Assembly (NCBI GenBank): GCA_009602735.1
Contig: WELA01002449.1
Span: 60,519-101,896, forward strand
Source: Mesotaenium endlicherianum
Lineage: Eukaryota > Streptophyta > Zygnematophyceae > Zygnematales > Mesotaeniaceae
DNA length: 41,378 nucleotides
Direction: 5' to 3'
Shown here: positions 9,691 through 21,790 of the stretch, piece by piece
Position numbering within the stretch: position 1 is the stretch's first letter
Layout of the letters: every line of letters begins with the position of its first letter
The notes under the pieces: generated by a model
The model's database searches: none
Told to the model about the DNA's origin: nothing
Seen by the model: only the letters and a program-made list of their open reading frames with translations
Program-made: the position numbers and the translations under genes

Positions 9691-12160
9691 ATTGTTGAAT
9701 TGCACATATGTCGAGTAGTCATAAGTGGCTGAAATCTTGAAAAAGACATTTAATAGACTATTCCCATCTTCAAATAGAATACAAGATGGAAAATGACCTG
9801 GCCTAGCCTACTCGATCACCCAATCATCTACTCGACACTCCTTGAAGGAATTGGCTCATACGAGGCAAGCTCTTTTTGCAAGGGCTATGGCAACACACTC
9901 GGCAAATCATTGAAGTCGACTCCCAAGCATGAGATATGAATTGTGAAGACTGACTACATTGTGCACAATCTTGCCCTAGGTCGTCAAATCTTTTGGTAGT
10001 GAGGCAGTAGCTTAGGGGTAGCTTAGTGCCATGGTGTTTGAGGCACTAAAGAAGTTGCTAGGGCAGGCATTATAGTTCGGCTTATTGAGAGGTGGTTATT
10101 CCATGATACCTTGTTTTTCTTCAAGTTGTTAAAAGACACATGGTGGAAACGATCTTTTGCGGGGAATGATTTGCAAGATTTTCCTTGATTAAAAAGTGTT
10201 GTGCAATCACAAGTAGTTCAAATGAACTTCTCAATTTTTCTCGACAAAAAAGTAGTTGCCACACAAGGTGAATGAAGTCTTTCAATCATCCATACATATT
10301 AAATAAGATTGTCATAGTTGACATTCTCTTGAGACACTCAATTCAACAAGAAATTGTCAAATAGTGTATCACAAGCCTGACAAATGAGAACGAATTTATT
10401 TTGGAAAGTCAATAGTTTTGGCTTTTGAAAAACGATTGGCGAAGGTAATCTTCGTCATTATCTGTGATGATTTCTTGTTTGTGATTGGTTGCAATTTCCA
10501 ATTTTACCCCTAATCTGCTTTGGGGCGTAAAATGGGCGTAGATGCATTTCTACGTAGGTCCATCTTTGCCAAGCCACACTCTTAACATACATCCTTCACT
10601 TAGGCATTTTCGAGCTAAATTTTTCATTTATCCTTGGACCAGTTTCAAAGTGATTTTGTTGCTACTCGAAGTCTTTAGAGCTTTAACATGCAAAAAGTGG
10701 AATAAGGTTGTCAAAGTCGATGTTCTCTTTTAACACCCAAAGTTCCATTCTCATAGTTATTGCATATGCATTCTTAAATTAGGTGTAATCTTATGTTGCC
10801 ATTTGCTTACTTGTCTAATTGACCAGTTTCAAGGATGTGTTACACCCTGAATCATATCCACCAACGCGGCTGAATGGGGCAACAATTTTCACCGCATCAT
10901 TAGCAAACTCGTAGGGAAGGTGGTGGAATTGGCCCCTACTTGGGAAACCAAAGTCGAGAATTTGGGTTTCAATATCCAATTGATGATGAAAACTTTGACA
11001 ATAAAATTGTGTAGGTGTGAGGGTGGGGAATAAAATAGGGCAAGCGTTCTAAATATTTTGATTAATTGGCAACTTGAATTGTGACTGTCACAAAAGGAAA
11101 TCAGGTAAGTGACGCATTTGCTCTTTAATTTGATTGTCAAATGGTTTGGAAAGTTGTCGCTGGAGGGCTTGGGATGTTCGACGACTTTGAGAACTTCCGA
11201 AGTTTGTCTAAGTCCAAAATGAAATGCGATGCAATTTTTATACAGGCGTTTGCCATGACGGATCAATGAAATCACTAAGTGTTACCTATGCACTAAATCA
11301 TTCTATAACCCACTTCTGTGAAGGAAGTCATGGAGCATTGTTAATGATTTTAAACCTTAGAGTTTTGTAAGTTGTTATGATTGACCACAGGAGGGTAATG
11401 TGATCAACTTCACTACATAAGTCAAACGTGACGTTTGGGAGTAAATAAATCCTTCCATTTTGGAGTAGTCAAACCTTCTCCAGAAAGATGAAGATGCGGA
11501 TTCTATTACTCGTGGACGATAAGATTCAAGCATTTGCAAAGGAATTTTTCAAAACGTCCTTCCATTGTTCACACGCGTCAATCACCATGCATTTAATAAT
11601 CTCTACATGCTTGGACAGAAGACGTTCAATTTCAACAATGACATAAACCCCGTCGTTAGAGCCCGTCGACAACTTCTGAGAACTAGAAAGGTCGTTGGCA
11701 ATTCAAATCATGTTGTGTAATTTCATTTTTTTACTGTTTCGATCGGTTGAACATGTGATGTTAACAAATATTTAGAGCGTTCTCCAATGTGGAATTTGTA
11801 AATGGAAACCTAAAAGAGGTGTACTTTTTTTGTCCTATCCAGATTGACGTTTTCCAAGCTTTGACGTTCTTTGTAACTTTGATATGATTAGTTGTTGTGA
11901 AGCACCTCATAGAAATATATTAAATATTACCTCTATTGATCATATATTTATATTTGCCTAGCTTGAAAATCGTTTGATATTTTGCGTAATTTCTCCCCAA
12001 TTTCTTAAGTGGAGGTTCTCCCCCATAGGCCCAATTCTAGATCAACATCCATCCCCAAAGTTCTATCGCGGACATGGTGATGTTCGAGCGTGTTATAATT
12101 TCTAAGTTCGGTCAGTTGTTATCTATTCTCCTATACTCTACTAACATCGTTAATTGTGGG
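9691..12160. other. AT-rich gene-free region
   Basis: About 2.5 kb of AT-rich sequence. The open frames are short and show no family resemblance, including a 128-codon minus-strand frame at 10889-11275. A segment near 10236-10270 (CTCGACAAAAAAGTAGTTGCCACACA) faintly recalls the A repeat and may be an old relic. Nothing else is supportable. Confidence 0.6.
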
Positions 12161-12457
12161 GGGACCTACAATTTTCTCTCACAAAGTGCCTTCAAACAAT
12201 GGCAACAAAATTAAGCGTCAAAATAGCCCTACCCTCCCTCGTTTTTCTTCCACCATCCCTTCTCCCTCCCTCCCTCTCTCTCTCTCTCTCTCTNNNNNNN
12301 NNNNNNNNNNNNNNNNNNNNNNNNNNNNNNNNNNNNNNNNNNNNNNNNNNNNNNNNNNNNNNNNNNNNNNNNNNNNNNNNNNNNNNNNNNNNNNNNNNNN
12401 NNNNNNNNNNNNNNNNNNNNNNNNNNNNNNNNNNNNNNNNNNNNNNNNNNNNNNNNN

Positions 12458-12532
<75 letters not shown>

Positions 12533-12930
12533 CAAGCACGCGGCCATGGACACTTGCCCCAACGAGCGGCCATGGCTGCATCCCACCAGCATGCGTTCCC
12601 AACCTCTTGAGCTCACGGAACTAATTAACGAGCGACATCGCCCTCTCCCACGCCCCGTGACGAGCTACCTTGCGGCCCAGGCGAGGCCTCACCTCGCTTC
12701 TCCTTGCCATGGCCGCTCACAAAGAGCCCAAAGGGCGCATGGTCTAAGTGATGAAGAGATCTTATTCATGGAGAGGGCCTAACTTATGGCGGTCTCCAAA
12801 GGGCGGGCCGCATGATAAAAGCGTCGTCACAATCGAACGCTTTTGCGTTGATCCAGGTCGCATTCGTACACATACGATTTCGAACGCACGTACGGGACGC
12901 ACCTCACACAAGCAAAGGTCCTTATTGGCT
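12161..12930 (+). repeat. Diverged tandem duplication, copy 1 (contains a scaffold gap)
   Basis: Begins with ACAATTTTC, CTCACAAAGTG and TTAGCGTCAAAA-like segments. It then has a (CT)n stretch with the gap, GCGGCCATGG repeats, GACGAGCTACCTT, GAGAGGGCCTA and TTATGGCGGTC, and ends with GCACGTACGGG. The same order of landmarks is found in copy 2. No protein is recognisable; the long Ser/Leu or Arg/Glu frames here are only readings of the CT repeat and the Ns. Confidence 0.75.
12294..12457. other. Assembly gap (164 N) inside a (CT)n microsatellite
   Basis: A run of 164 Ns with CT dinucleotides on both sides, continuing for about 70 bases after the gap. The gap most likely marks an unresolved length of the CT repeat. 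Confidence 0.95.
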
Positions 12931-12990
12931 TATCGTAGACAACAAATTACTGCACATACTATGTTCATACTCGTTTGATATCGTTGTTCG

Positions 12991-13545
12991 TGAGGCGACC
13001 GACAATTTTCCCCTCACAAAGTGGCCCCAATCGCGACAAAATTTAGCGTCAAAACAACGCAAATGCTGTTGACGCTCCCAGTCAACGCCAACAACTTACC
13101 CTCCCTCCCTCCCTTTTCCACCACCTTTTCTCCATCTTTTTCTTTCTCTCCCTCTAACACTCTCGTAACAAGCAGGCGGCCATGGCCCTTTGCCACTCCA
13201 AGCGGCCATGGCTGCTCACCGGCATGTGCTTCCAACATTTTGACCTCTCGAACCCATCTAACAACTGACAACGCCCTCCCCACGCCATTGTGACGAGCTA
13301 CTTCGTGCCCCAGGCGAGGCTTTGCCTTGCTTCTCCTCGCCATGTCCGCTTACGAAAAGCCCAAAGGCCGCACTTTCTGAGCAAAGAAGTGACCTTATTT
13401 ATGGAGAGGGCCTATTTTATGGCGGTCGCCAAACGGCGGGTCACGTAAAAATTAGTCACGATTGAACGCTTTCGCGTCGATCCAGGTCGCACGCGTACGC
13501 GTACAATTCCGAATGCACGTACGGGCTGGGGCTAAGACGAGCGAG
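12991..13545 (+). repeat. Diverged tandem duplication, copy 2
   Basis: Follows copy 1 after ~60 bp, with the same landmarks (GCGTCAAAA, CGTAACAAGCAGGCGGCCATGG, GACGAGCTACTT, GAGAGGGCCTA, TTTTATGGCGGTC, GCACGTACGGG) and many substitutions. The CT tract here is short and imperfect, so the microsatellite expanded only in copy 1. Confidence 0.75.
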
Positions 13546-14523
13546 GGCGGCGCCTTGCTGAAGTCGACGGGCTACGCTTCATACGTTACTTCATACGTTA
13601 GTTCACATTTTATTCGTTAAGTTCGTTCCGTGCAATTCCGTGTATGCTCTGTGCCGTGTGCTGGATCGCGAAGAGTTGCGAGTGGATACAAACACATGCG
13701 AGTCGCGACCCGATGTGGTAGGAGGCGACGAGTCGTGAGGACTGACCGAGAAGCGCCGAGGAACCATCTTAACAGCATAATCTTCCGGGGGGGCGAGAGC
13801 TGGATGATTATACTCTGCTGTACTCTGCTCCTACTTCAAGCTTCTGTTCCCGTGTGTCGTAAAATTTCCCCAACTCTTATATTGTCAAGCTGGCAACAGC
13901 GATCTGTTGTCAGCAGTTGTCAGGTATACGGTAGGCGTCAGGTGTTTTAGGTTTTCGCTGTTGTTCGCTGGCCGGTTCACTAACGACGATAAGGAACGAC
14001 GGGAAGTGAGAGCAACAGAAAAGAGTGGATGAGACAGCATGAGACGAGGTCATCGTCGCACGCTGGTTCATATTGGCCAAGTTCAAAGTCCGCAATACCA
14101 GGTACCGGATGAACACCTGGATTTGTTCAAACTCCTGCAGGAGTCCAAACTTTTGCCCCCGAAGCAAACCATTTTCTACTCTCGCCACACCTTGCTCTCT
14201 CGTTCCTGCTCCCGACATCAAAAGCACTTGCAGTCCTATGCCAGTTTTCTCGGCCATGCACATTCGCTATAGCAATGAACTTGAAGGGTTAGCGACTTCC
14301 GTCTAAATAATATATTTTGTCGCCTATCGTGGTATTGAGGGATTAGGAGTCGTGAGCCTTGATTCATTTGAAAGAAGATGTTGAACTAAACTAAGATAAA
14401 TACTTGCAAAAAATGAAGAACGACAGAGTATGCCAAACACAGCATAATATTAGCTGACTAGCTGATGGTTTCTTCATAGCTCCTTACAACAATTAGTGTC
14501 GTCCAGAGTACTACTCGGGGATC
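13546..14523 (+). other. Upstream region of the bHLH gene, no confident exon
   Basis: Contains a direct repeat of TTCATACGTTA near 13577-13600. Weak open frames at 13630-14306 have no recognisable family. An in-frame TAG at 14494, 30 nt before the bHLH ATG, supports the chosen start. The promoter and 5' UTR of that gene are probably here, but no TATA box is convincing. Confidence 0.4.
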
Positions 14524-17500
14524 ATGTCGAGTCCTGGAATGCTTCCTACATGGCTTCTTGCAACTGCACTCGGATCGCCAGGGAACCCAAATCAGACAGT
14601 ATCCCCTTATACACAATCTCCAAAACTTGCCCCTAGGAATCTGCTAGAGCAGCTGCATATCAAACAGGCTACTGCAGCTGCAGTGGCTGCACAATCTTCA
14701 ATGCATATGACTCCTAATGGTCAGGTAGGCTCCCATCGTGAGGACATTTAGCTTTTCGTGTGCATAACAACAGCTATATCCAGGTTCCGTTTTTGGTTCC
14801 GCTCTGCTTCACTAATTTCAGTTATAACTTTCTGAATGGCCCATGATGAATAAACTACGAAGGCTGCTGAGTTCACATTAAGCATGTAGCAGTTCATTTC
14901 TCTACCCGTAACCACGGTACAATGTTTCTATGCATGCACAGGCAGCTTGAATTACCTTTCCCGCTGCTTTTCTTGCAGGATTCCTCCCAGTTGCAAGTCA
15001 AGAGCTTCATGCCAGCTGGAGGCTCGGTGGTCAGCCAAGGATCTGGCACGAACGGCAATGCTCAGCCTGAGCATCTGAATGCGATGATAGGTAGCCTCTG
15101 TCAAGCGACTGGCATGACCCCTGTAATGCTATATGAGGCCCTGAGTGCCTCCATTTCCAAAAACCAAGCAGGAATGAACAGCGGCTCCTCTCTGCTGGAT
15201 AACAGCCCTGGGAGCACTCTCAGGCAAAATGGATCTACTGGGAGTATAGATATCGGCCTCGGCTCGAATCCCAGCTGCCTTGAGTACAAGACATGCACGC
15301 CTGTAGCTGGATGCACAGGCGTGGATTCCCAAATGTTGGGCACACCGCAGTCAACTCAAAGCTTGCCAGGCCTATTCTCGAGCTCAGGGGAGAGCTATCC
15401 TCAGAACACGGGCAGCCAGGGAGTTGTGCAGGAGAAGGCAAGGGATGGGTTGCCGTGGGGCACGGCCAATACAGGTCGCGAAGGAACCACCAACCATCAC
15501 TCCCCCTCTACATCTGGGGGGCTGTGGAGGCAGCAGCCCAGCCTGCATCAGCAGCTGGAGGCGAAGGTGGCTAACCATGCCGAAGCTGGCAACGCCATGG
15601 AGTCTCGCAGCCATGTCACTCAAGAGCTCAACAGGTTGGTCTCATCTGAACGTTCCGTATGTTGCTGTACGATGGGTTTGGTGACCAACCTTCTGAATGC
15701 GCTGGCTGATGCTGTTTTCTTCCAATTGACATGGCAGGCCCCAAAGTGTCTTACATGAATTTTGCATGATTTGCCACTGACTGCAATTACTGATATCATC
15801 TAATCTCACATCTTGGAGAATGTGTGCAAGATATGGTTTCCAATGCTGCCATCCTTGCCTGTCGATGCGTTCACGAGCATTGTCTAATTTTATGTCTTGA
15901 TGTTTATGTTTGCGTGCAGTTTCTGGTCTCCAATGCAGACCCCTCCATACTCAAAGCTGGAAGGATCAGAAGGCGGAATCAGCTTCATCGACAAGTGTGC
16001 TACATATAGTTCGCCACTGGCTCGCATCGCATCGACAGACAGGGCAGGATCTTTCAGCCCACAATATACGGCTCCAGAGAGGTTGAACGCACTCAACACC
16101 GTGGAAAGAGCGAGCTCACTGGGACCCATGGATAGAACTGGAGCTCATGGGCTTTTAGACAGGTCAGACTCTCTGGGCCTTGCAGGCGCCGGGCGAGCGC
16201 ATCCCTTTACTCTTGCAGACATATTAGCTGAGATTGGAGGAGAGCCAATGTCCACTTTCGGCAGCCCCAGCAAAATGCATGGCGCCGCTACAGTTGCAGG
16301 GGTGGCAAGGGGTAGCGAAGCACACGATGCGCGGAGCTTGCTCGGCAGGATGAGAGATGCACAGGAGACAGGAGGAGGCAGCATTTACGACACGGCCAAA
16401 GAACGCTGCGATGACTTGGCTTCATCTACCTCCTTGCCAGGTAACACATTTTCCCTCCTGCGCTTGGCTCTCTTGTGTGGTGTATGTCACGTTTCAAGGA
16501 AGCTGGAGGCAATCTTCGCTTCTCCGAAGAAAGGATTGGGAGTGTGCATGGGGTTGTTTGTCTTCTCTAAATCTTGTCCTCTATTGACATCTACTGAGCA
16601 CTCGAGTATCGCAGATATCTCTGGCACTGTCTGTATGATGCTGACCCCTTTCATTGTTACTGTGAGCAGAAAATAAAGATGAAATGAAGGAAAGCAAGGG
16701 TGATGGAGCGCAGAGTGCAGCCACACCCCCCAGCATGGCCTGGTCAAACACACCTTCCTCCAGCCCTTTGCTATTGGGAGCCTTCCTTCGCTCTCCGAAC
16801 GGGTTCCCTACCTTCTCCTTGGATGAAAGCCCCGTGCTCACATCAAGTGAAGGATTCCAGGAGATAAAGTCTCACTCTCTAGGCTCCAGCGCTCTGGACT
16901 CGAGCATTGGGCCAAGCAACCTAGGCTCTAGCAATGCGTGGAATAGCAAGGTAGGATCTCCTTTGAAGCACACCCCTCTAGAAGGCAGCCCGGGGCAGAG
17001 GCTTCACCTGCAAGACAGCCAACGAATGAGCTCCTTGGCAGGCATGCCCATTGACATGCTAGACAGAGAGGACCACAAGAGGAAGCAGGAGGAGATTCTG
17101 AACGAGCAGACCATCAAGCGATTGCGCTCTTTCGACTCGCACTTATCTCCTCTACTAGGGGCCAGCCACTCTGCTTCACCATCCCTTTCAGCCCCCAGGC
17201 TGAGCCCCATTGTGTCGCCTACGCCATGGAGCCTCGGCCCTTCTCCAGCCCTGACCAGGTCTCCAGCCCACACAGCTTCAGCATGGGTGCCGACGCATTC
17301 TGCTTCAAGCAACCCCCCTCTAGGTCCCAGTCTTTCGCCTCTGGTCACGTATAGCTCCCATACCACTCCTCTCATCGCGCCTCAGCCAGCTCCAGACAGC
17401 AGTCAGATGTCGACCTCAAAGATCAGCAACAAGGATGTGAGGCAGGACTCAAGGCCTGAAATTGAAGCCATCTTGCGGAGAGCTCACAGTCAAGGATCGC

Positions 17501-18552
17501 CCGGCCTACACAAGACAGGCCACTCTGGAGAGCTGAGGAGAAAGAAGACTCCCGAGGAAATCCTGAAGGAGGCCTTTCAAGCAAGCCTGGCTGCAAAGTC
17601 TGCCAAAAACCCTACGGCCCTTCTAGGGGTCAAGAGAGGACCTTGCACAGAGCCCCAAGCTCTTGCGGCCAGAGTAAGAATCTCATTGCCACGAAAAGGA
17701 GAACGTGAACTTGAAAGCTAGTCGAAGGTCTACAAAGTGCAGCTGGTAGTGTGCCTTTTGACATCTTCAACTCCGATGCTATCTGATCCCAGCTTGGTGA
17801 GTTCTCCTGGGCCCTTGTACAATGCTGCGGAGGATCATTATAACTCTTCTCTGCATGCGTGACATGTCGCAGGCGAGGAGAGAGCGCATTAATGCGCGCA
17901 TGCGTGTGCTTCAGGGCCTTGTCCCCGGTGGCAACCAGATGACAACCGAGAATTTCCTGCTGGAGGCTGTGCAGTATGTCAGTTTCTTGAAGCACCAAGC
18001 AGTGGTAAGAGGACTACCTTCCTCAAATGGCTTCTCGTCTTGCTTTTTAGGTCTGATGAAGTGATCAGATCTGTGCCCACCTTTTTTTGCATACTTATTT
18101 GAGTGTACAGATGCCTCTTTCAATTACGTTGTTGATTTCCGCTGCGACAAATTGTTCAGCACCGCGGTACACTAATACCTTTTGATAATCACCGAAGGTG
18201 CTGCAGCAGCTGACACTAGTATGGTTTGCATTTACAGAGCTTGATTGAAGGAGGAAATGACGTCACGGAAGAGTTACCTCCTGATGGGAAGGGTTCTGAG
18301 ACAGCTGCAAGCTCGGCAGAGAGTTCCACAGCTGCGCCCGCTAAAGCAAGGAAGAAGATCAGCTGGTGTCAAGATGGTGAGCTTGGAAGAAGGGGACTGC
18401 ATATAACTCCTGTAATGAAAGTTTTACCTATTGCCTTTGAAGGTGGCCCTCTAGACATAATTCTTGCAAAGCAGGCTGAAGGCCAGGATGGGGACGACAA
18501 CGAAGAGCAAGAGCAGACAGGTCGTGCGGAGACTTCCGGCAAAGAGATGTAA
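14524..18552 (+). CDS. Long bHLH transcription factor, class VIII-like (RSL/HEC-type basic region), 942 aa
   Basis: Six exons: 14524-14724, 14979-15634, 15920-16440, 16670-17673, 17873-18004 and 18238-18552, all GT-AG and in phase. The bHLH domain (~785-840) is split by the fourth intron: TEPQALAAR ends exon 4 and [14 protein letters not shown] starts exon 5. Loop [11 protein letters not shown] and helix 2 [14 protein letters not shown] follow. Aligned with typical plant bHLH proteins, basic position 9 is Ala rather than the E-box-contacting Glu. That is a feature of class VIII (RSL, HEC), which also shares the TxPQxLxAR lead-in. The ~790 residues before the domain are Ser/Gly/Pro-rich and probably disordered, with a Lys/Arg-rich stretch [14 protein letters not shown] near 746. 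A Glu-rich tail follows the domain. Presumably a nuclear DNA-binding factor. The exact subclass and targets are uncertain. Confidence 0.88.
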
Positions 18553-19489
18553 TCCGTTGACGCGGTATAAAACAGCACCACATGAAGTTCATTTGACACA
18601 ATTCAGTAGATCAGCAAGACGAAAAAGTAGTGGGTTACAGAGCATGTATTGCGTCCTGTTAGCTCCAGCAAACCCTTGTCCACAAAGCTTGGCCATCAGA
18701 AGTTGGCTCATAAGCTGTTAGTAAGCAGGAAACCTTATGGAGGACATTTGGCTCATCCATAGCGGCTACTTCAGACAGCTTGCATGCTTAAGTACCTGTG
18801 GGGCGCTTCAATAGGATAGCAGGCAGAAGCAGCAAATGCAGCTTCTATAGTTTCAATATATAGAAACAAATGCTGAAGTACATGGTAGGATGGAGCTCGG
18901 GGATGCCTAGGACTGTTCTACACAAGGAGAACATAGGAAAAGCATCGCTATAGGGGGAATAAGCTGCCACTTCTCTGTATCATTTGGTACTGTCAATATG
19001 CCGAAGGTATGGGTGGTGCACGTCTAGCGTACAGTCTCTTGACTAACTTGCCAAGTATGTAGGATGGAAATTAGATCTGGCAAACTCTGAGGATACGTCC
19101 CAAGATTTAGGACCTCATTACATTCATTCTTTGATTCAATAAAAACCTGGAAACAGGAACTTTGGATTATGTAGAATTGAGAGCATAATTGCTCAATTTG
19201 ATCCCACTCGATCTTCATTGAAGTCAGCTCATTTTACTTCAGTGATTATTAGCTTCTCATATTCGAATAAGAACTTGACGAGAGTGACGACAGTCCTCTA
19301 AGATTCTTTGACAGGTACACTGTGTGACCGTTTGAAGCTGTTGCAAGCATGCAGTTCGCAAATGAAAGACTGTTCAAGCGGGTCAAAATAACACTGTTGA
19401 CATATTTCTTTGAGCGGTCTGCAACGATCTGTTTTTCTTTCACTGCACAAGATTGATCGGTAGCCGGAGTTTCAATATATGTCCCAGAT
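18553..19489. other. Gene-free region downstream of the bHLH gene
   Basis: Presumed 3' UTR and spacer; AATAAAA at 19138-19144 is the only polyadenylation-like motif noticed. No supported gene on either strand. Confidence 0.5.
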
Positions 19490-19600
19490 GGCAAAACTTT
19501 GCGTGCCCTTATAGTGTGTTGTGACCGCGTTACCTTTTAGGTGCCCCAAAACCGAGCTTTGCGTGCCCCGGCCCCCGAGTGGAACTCTATTGCGTGCATT
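19490..19600 (+). repeat. Short-repeat array, left block (core TTTGCGTGCCCC)
   Basis: Several spaced copies of a short core: AAACTTTGCGTGCCC, GTGCCCCAAAACCGAGC and TTTGCGTGCCCCGGCCCCC, then TATTGCGTGC. The same core forms the larger block at 21255-21790. Confidence 0.75.
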
Positions 19601-21254
19601 ATCGAAGCAAGATGATGTGTCGTGCCTAACAGCCTCGGACCCCTGGCACTCGCGTGGCTTCTCAGCACTTGTGCCTTCAACCCGGTCGACGTGTCGGCGG
19701 TCCCTTTCATGTGCTAGAATTCCCGGGTCGTTTGGTCGGTGCGTTGCTGCACTAGCGAAATCAACCGAGTTGATGGACCCCTGCACGTGTGTCGGTGGCG
19801 GACTGGCAGGGGGTTGATCCATTCCTGGTCTTCCTGCACTTGCATCATGCGGTGAAGCATCCCACACTCAGTGCTTCCCATGCTCAACCAGTTCCTCATT
19901 CCACCCTACCAACACTTAGTATAAATTTTTAAAAAGTTATCTTATCCTCAGCTTCCCTTACAAGGACAGAAGCGTCTTTCTTCCACACATACTTTCACCC
20001 AAGTTGAGGGTTTACAGAATGAACAAGTTTGTGGTTTGCATAAATCACGTCTAAGCAGCTTAACAGGCAATGCCAGATTCAGAGAAAATCGGCCTTCAAG
20101 GCTTTCGCTTAACTTTCACAAGTCACAGCTTACAAAACTCTGAAATTGCACATCTATGCTGGTCTGGTCTGAGCTCTTCACTCAACACCGCGCCTTAACA
20201 GCTCTTCACTGCTCGGCTGGGCTCACTCAGTTCTTCACTGAGAGCTTTACTTGTTAAGACTACTCTTGCTATAAGCAATTCAACAATTGAGACTTCTGAG
20301 AACTTGGAAACTAACACAGCATTCACCATTTTAAGTGACCCTCGCACGCTTGAGGCGTTTGACCCAAATCTGTGCTAATCTCCTAGCAGATTCTATTCTG
20401 CAACTCTCTACTTTCTACTAGCGAGATCCTCTCTTGGGAACTCCTGAGGTCTAACCTTTCTATGATACACTTAGGAAGAAATCTTCCAGCGTCGGCAGAA
20501 GCGTGGCGTCTCGGATCTTCTATGGCCTTGGGAACTCCTTCTTCTTCACGCTCCTTCTGCTCCTTCAGCTTCCTTTGACAACGATGCGAGCAAGAATGAG
20601 GCAGCTTCAGGCAGGACTCGTGCCTTTCACAGGCACCACACATTATCCTCTCTCGAGAATGCCAGTGCTTAGTCACAGTGCTTAGCTTGCATGCCGTCCT
20701 TAACTAGCAGCTCTCACACAGCTTAGGAGTTGTCATTCAGCATGCATGCATGCCTTGGGATTGTTGCCCGTGACCGCTTAGCCTTTCAGCCGGCAATCAT
20801 GCCTATGTGGCTCGCTGGCAGCGTTTAAAATGAACGCTCAAGCCGTGACTAGTCACCTGAGGGTCTTGGCCGAGGTGGCTCACAACGCCTCTGCAACATC
20901 CCTGCTGTACTTGGCTTAGATAGCCAATTGATCAGTACCTTTCTTGGCACTTGCTGGGCTGGCTCATTGCTGGTTCCATACCCCTAGCCTTTCGGCTAAC
21001 TACTCCGTCCAAGTCCCCATCCATCCCTGGGTGTGGGTTTGACGTGTCGTGACCACTTTGACAGTGATAACGACTTTGACATGACCGCTGACTGAGATAA
21101 CTCGGTCCTTTGGTCGGTGAGTCAACGCTGACTTCCTGTACCTGGGCGGCCGTGGCTTGCACTGTGCGTGCGGCACCGTCAAGTGGATAGCAGTCGCGAC
21201 ATATGGCCCCGGCCACCATGGAAATCCTGCGCCAATATTAGAGTAATTCGCGCC
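19601..21254. other. ~1.65 kb segment lying between two blocks of the short-repeat array
   Basis: No recognisable protein domain on either strand; the longest frame (minus, 20383-20676, 97 codons) matches nothing I know. It has internal near-repeats such as AGCTCTTCACT...CAGTTCTTCACTGAGAGCT around 20173-20250 and TTTGGTCGGTG at 19732 and 21110. It could be an insertion into the array, for example a non-autonomous element or LTR remnant. No terminal repeats or target duplication could be fixed by eye. Confidence 0.4.
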
Positions 21255-21790
21255 TCCCCACTTTAAAGTGATTAATATTCGCACGGCCCCAAAATAGGAC
21301 AATGATTACGTACCTTCACAGAAAAAACATTTTGCGAGGCCCCAAAAGTCAAATTTTCGTGCCCCACACTGTGTAAGTCAACTTTGCGTGCCTGTGCGTG
21401 CCCCAGAAACCAAACTTTGCGTACCCCACATTGTAAGTCAACTTCGCGTGCCCCAGAAACCGAACTTTGCGTGCCCCATGAATTAACCCGAAGTTTGCCT
21501 TCTTCCACATACAAGACGTCAATTTTGCGTGGACCCCCACTCCTGCCCCCTCCGAACTGGGCGTGTCCCAACTTTCAGTCATTCTAAGCATGAGTTGATT
21601 GCGTACCCCCACATCATGCCAATTCTGCGTGCACCCCAATTCATCGACAACTTAGCGTGCCCCGAGATGAAGTCAGCTTTGCGGAACCCCCATATCCGAA
21701 CTTTGCGTGGCGCCACTAGATGTGTTCTTGTTTTTTTCTCCTACACCGAACTTTACGTTCCCCCCACAAGAGGACGGTTATACGTGCCTC
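21255..21790 (+). repeat. Short-repeat array, right block (core TTTGCGTGCCCC)
   Basis: At least a dozen degenerate copies of AACTTTGCGTGCCCC are spaced roughly 20-45 bases apart. Between 21374 and 21480 two copies form a higher-order unit, TGTAAGTCAACTT.GCGTGCC followed by CCCCAGAAACC.AACTTTGCGT. Spacing is irregular and spacers vary, so it is neither a simple microsatellite nor a CRISPR. Confidence 0.75.

Noticed and set aside
10889..11275. 128-codon minus-strand frame
   Set aside because: It lies in AT-rich gene-free DNA, has no recognisable domain, and has no neighbouring exons.
12154..12782. Long Ser/Leu or Arg/Glu frames on both strands
   Set aside because: They are translations of the CT microsatellite and the 164 Ns.
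19601..21254. Complete LTR retrotransposon
   Set aside because: No paired LTRs, primer-binding site or pol domain could be seen; only a possible remnant remains.
21255..21790. CRISPR-like repeat/spacer array
   Set aside because: Repeats are degenerate, spacing is irregular, the host is eukaryotic and there are no cas genes.
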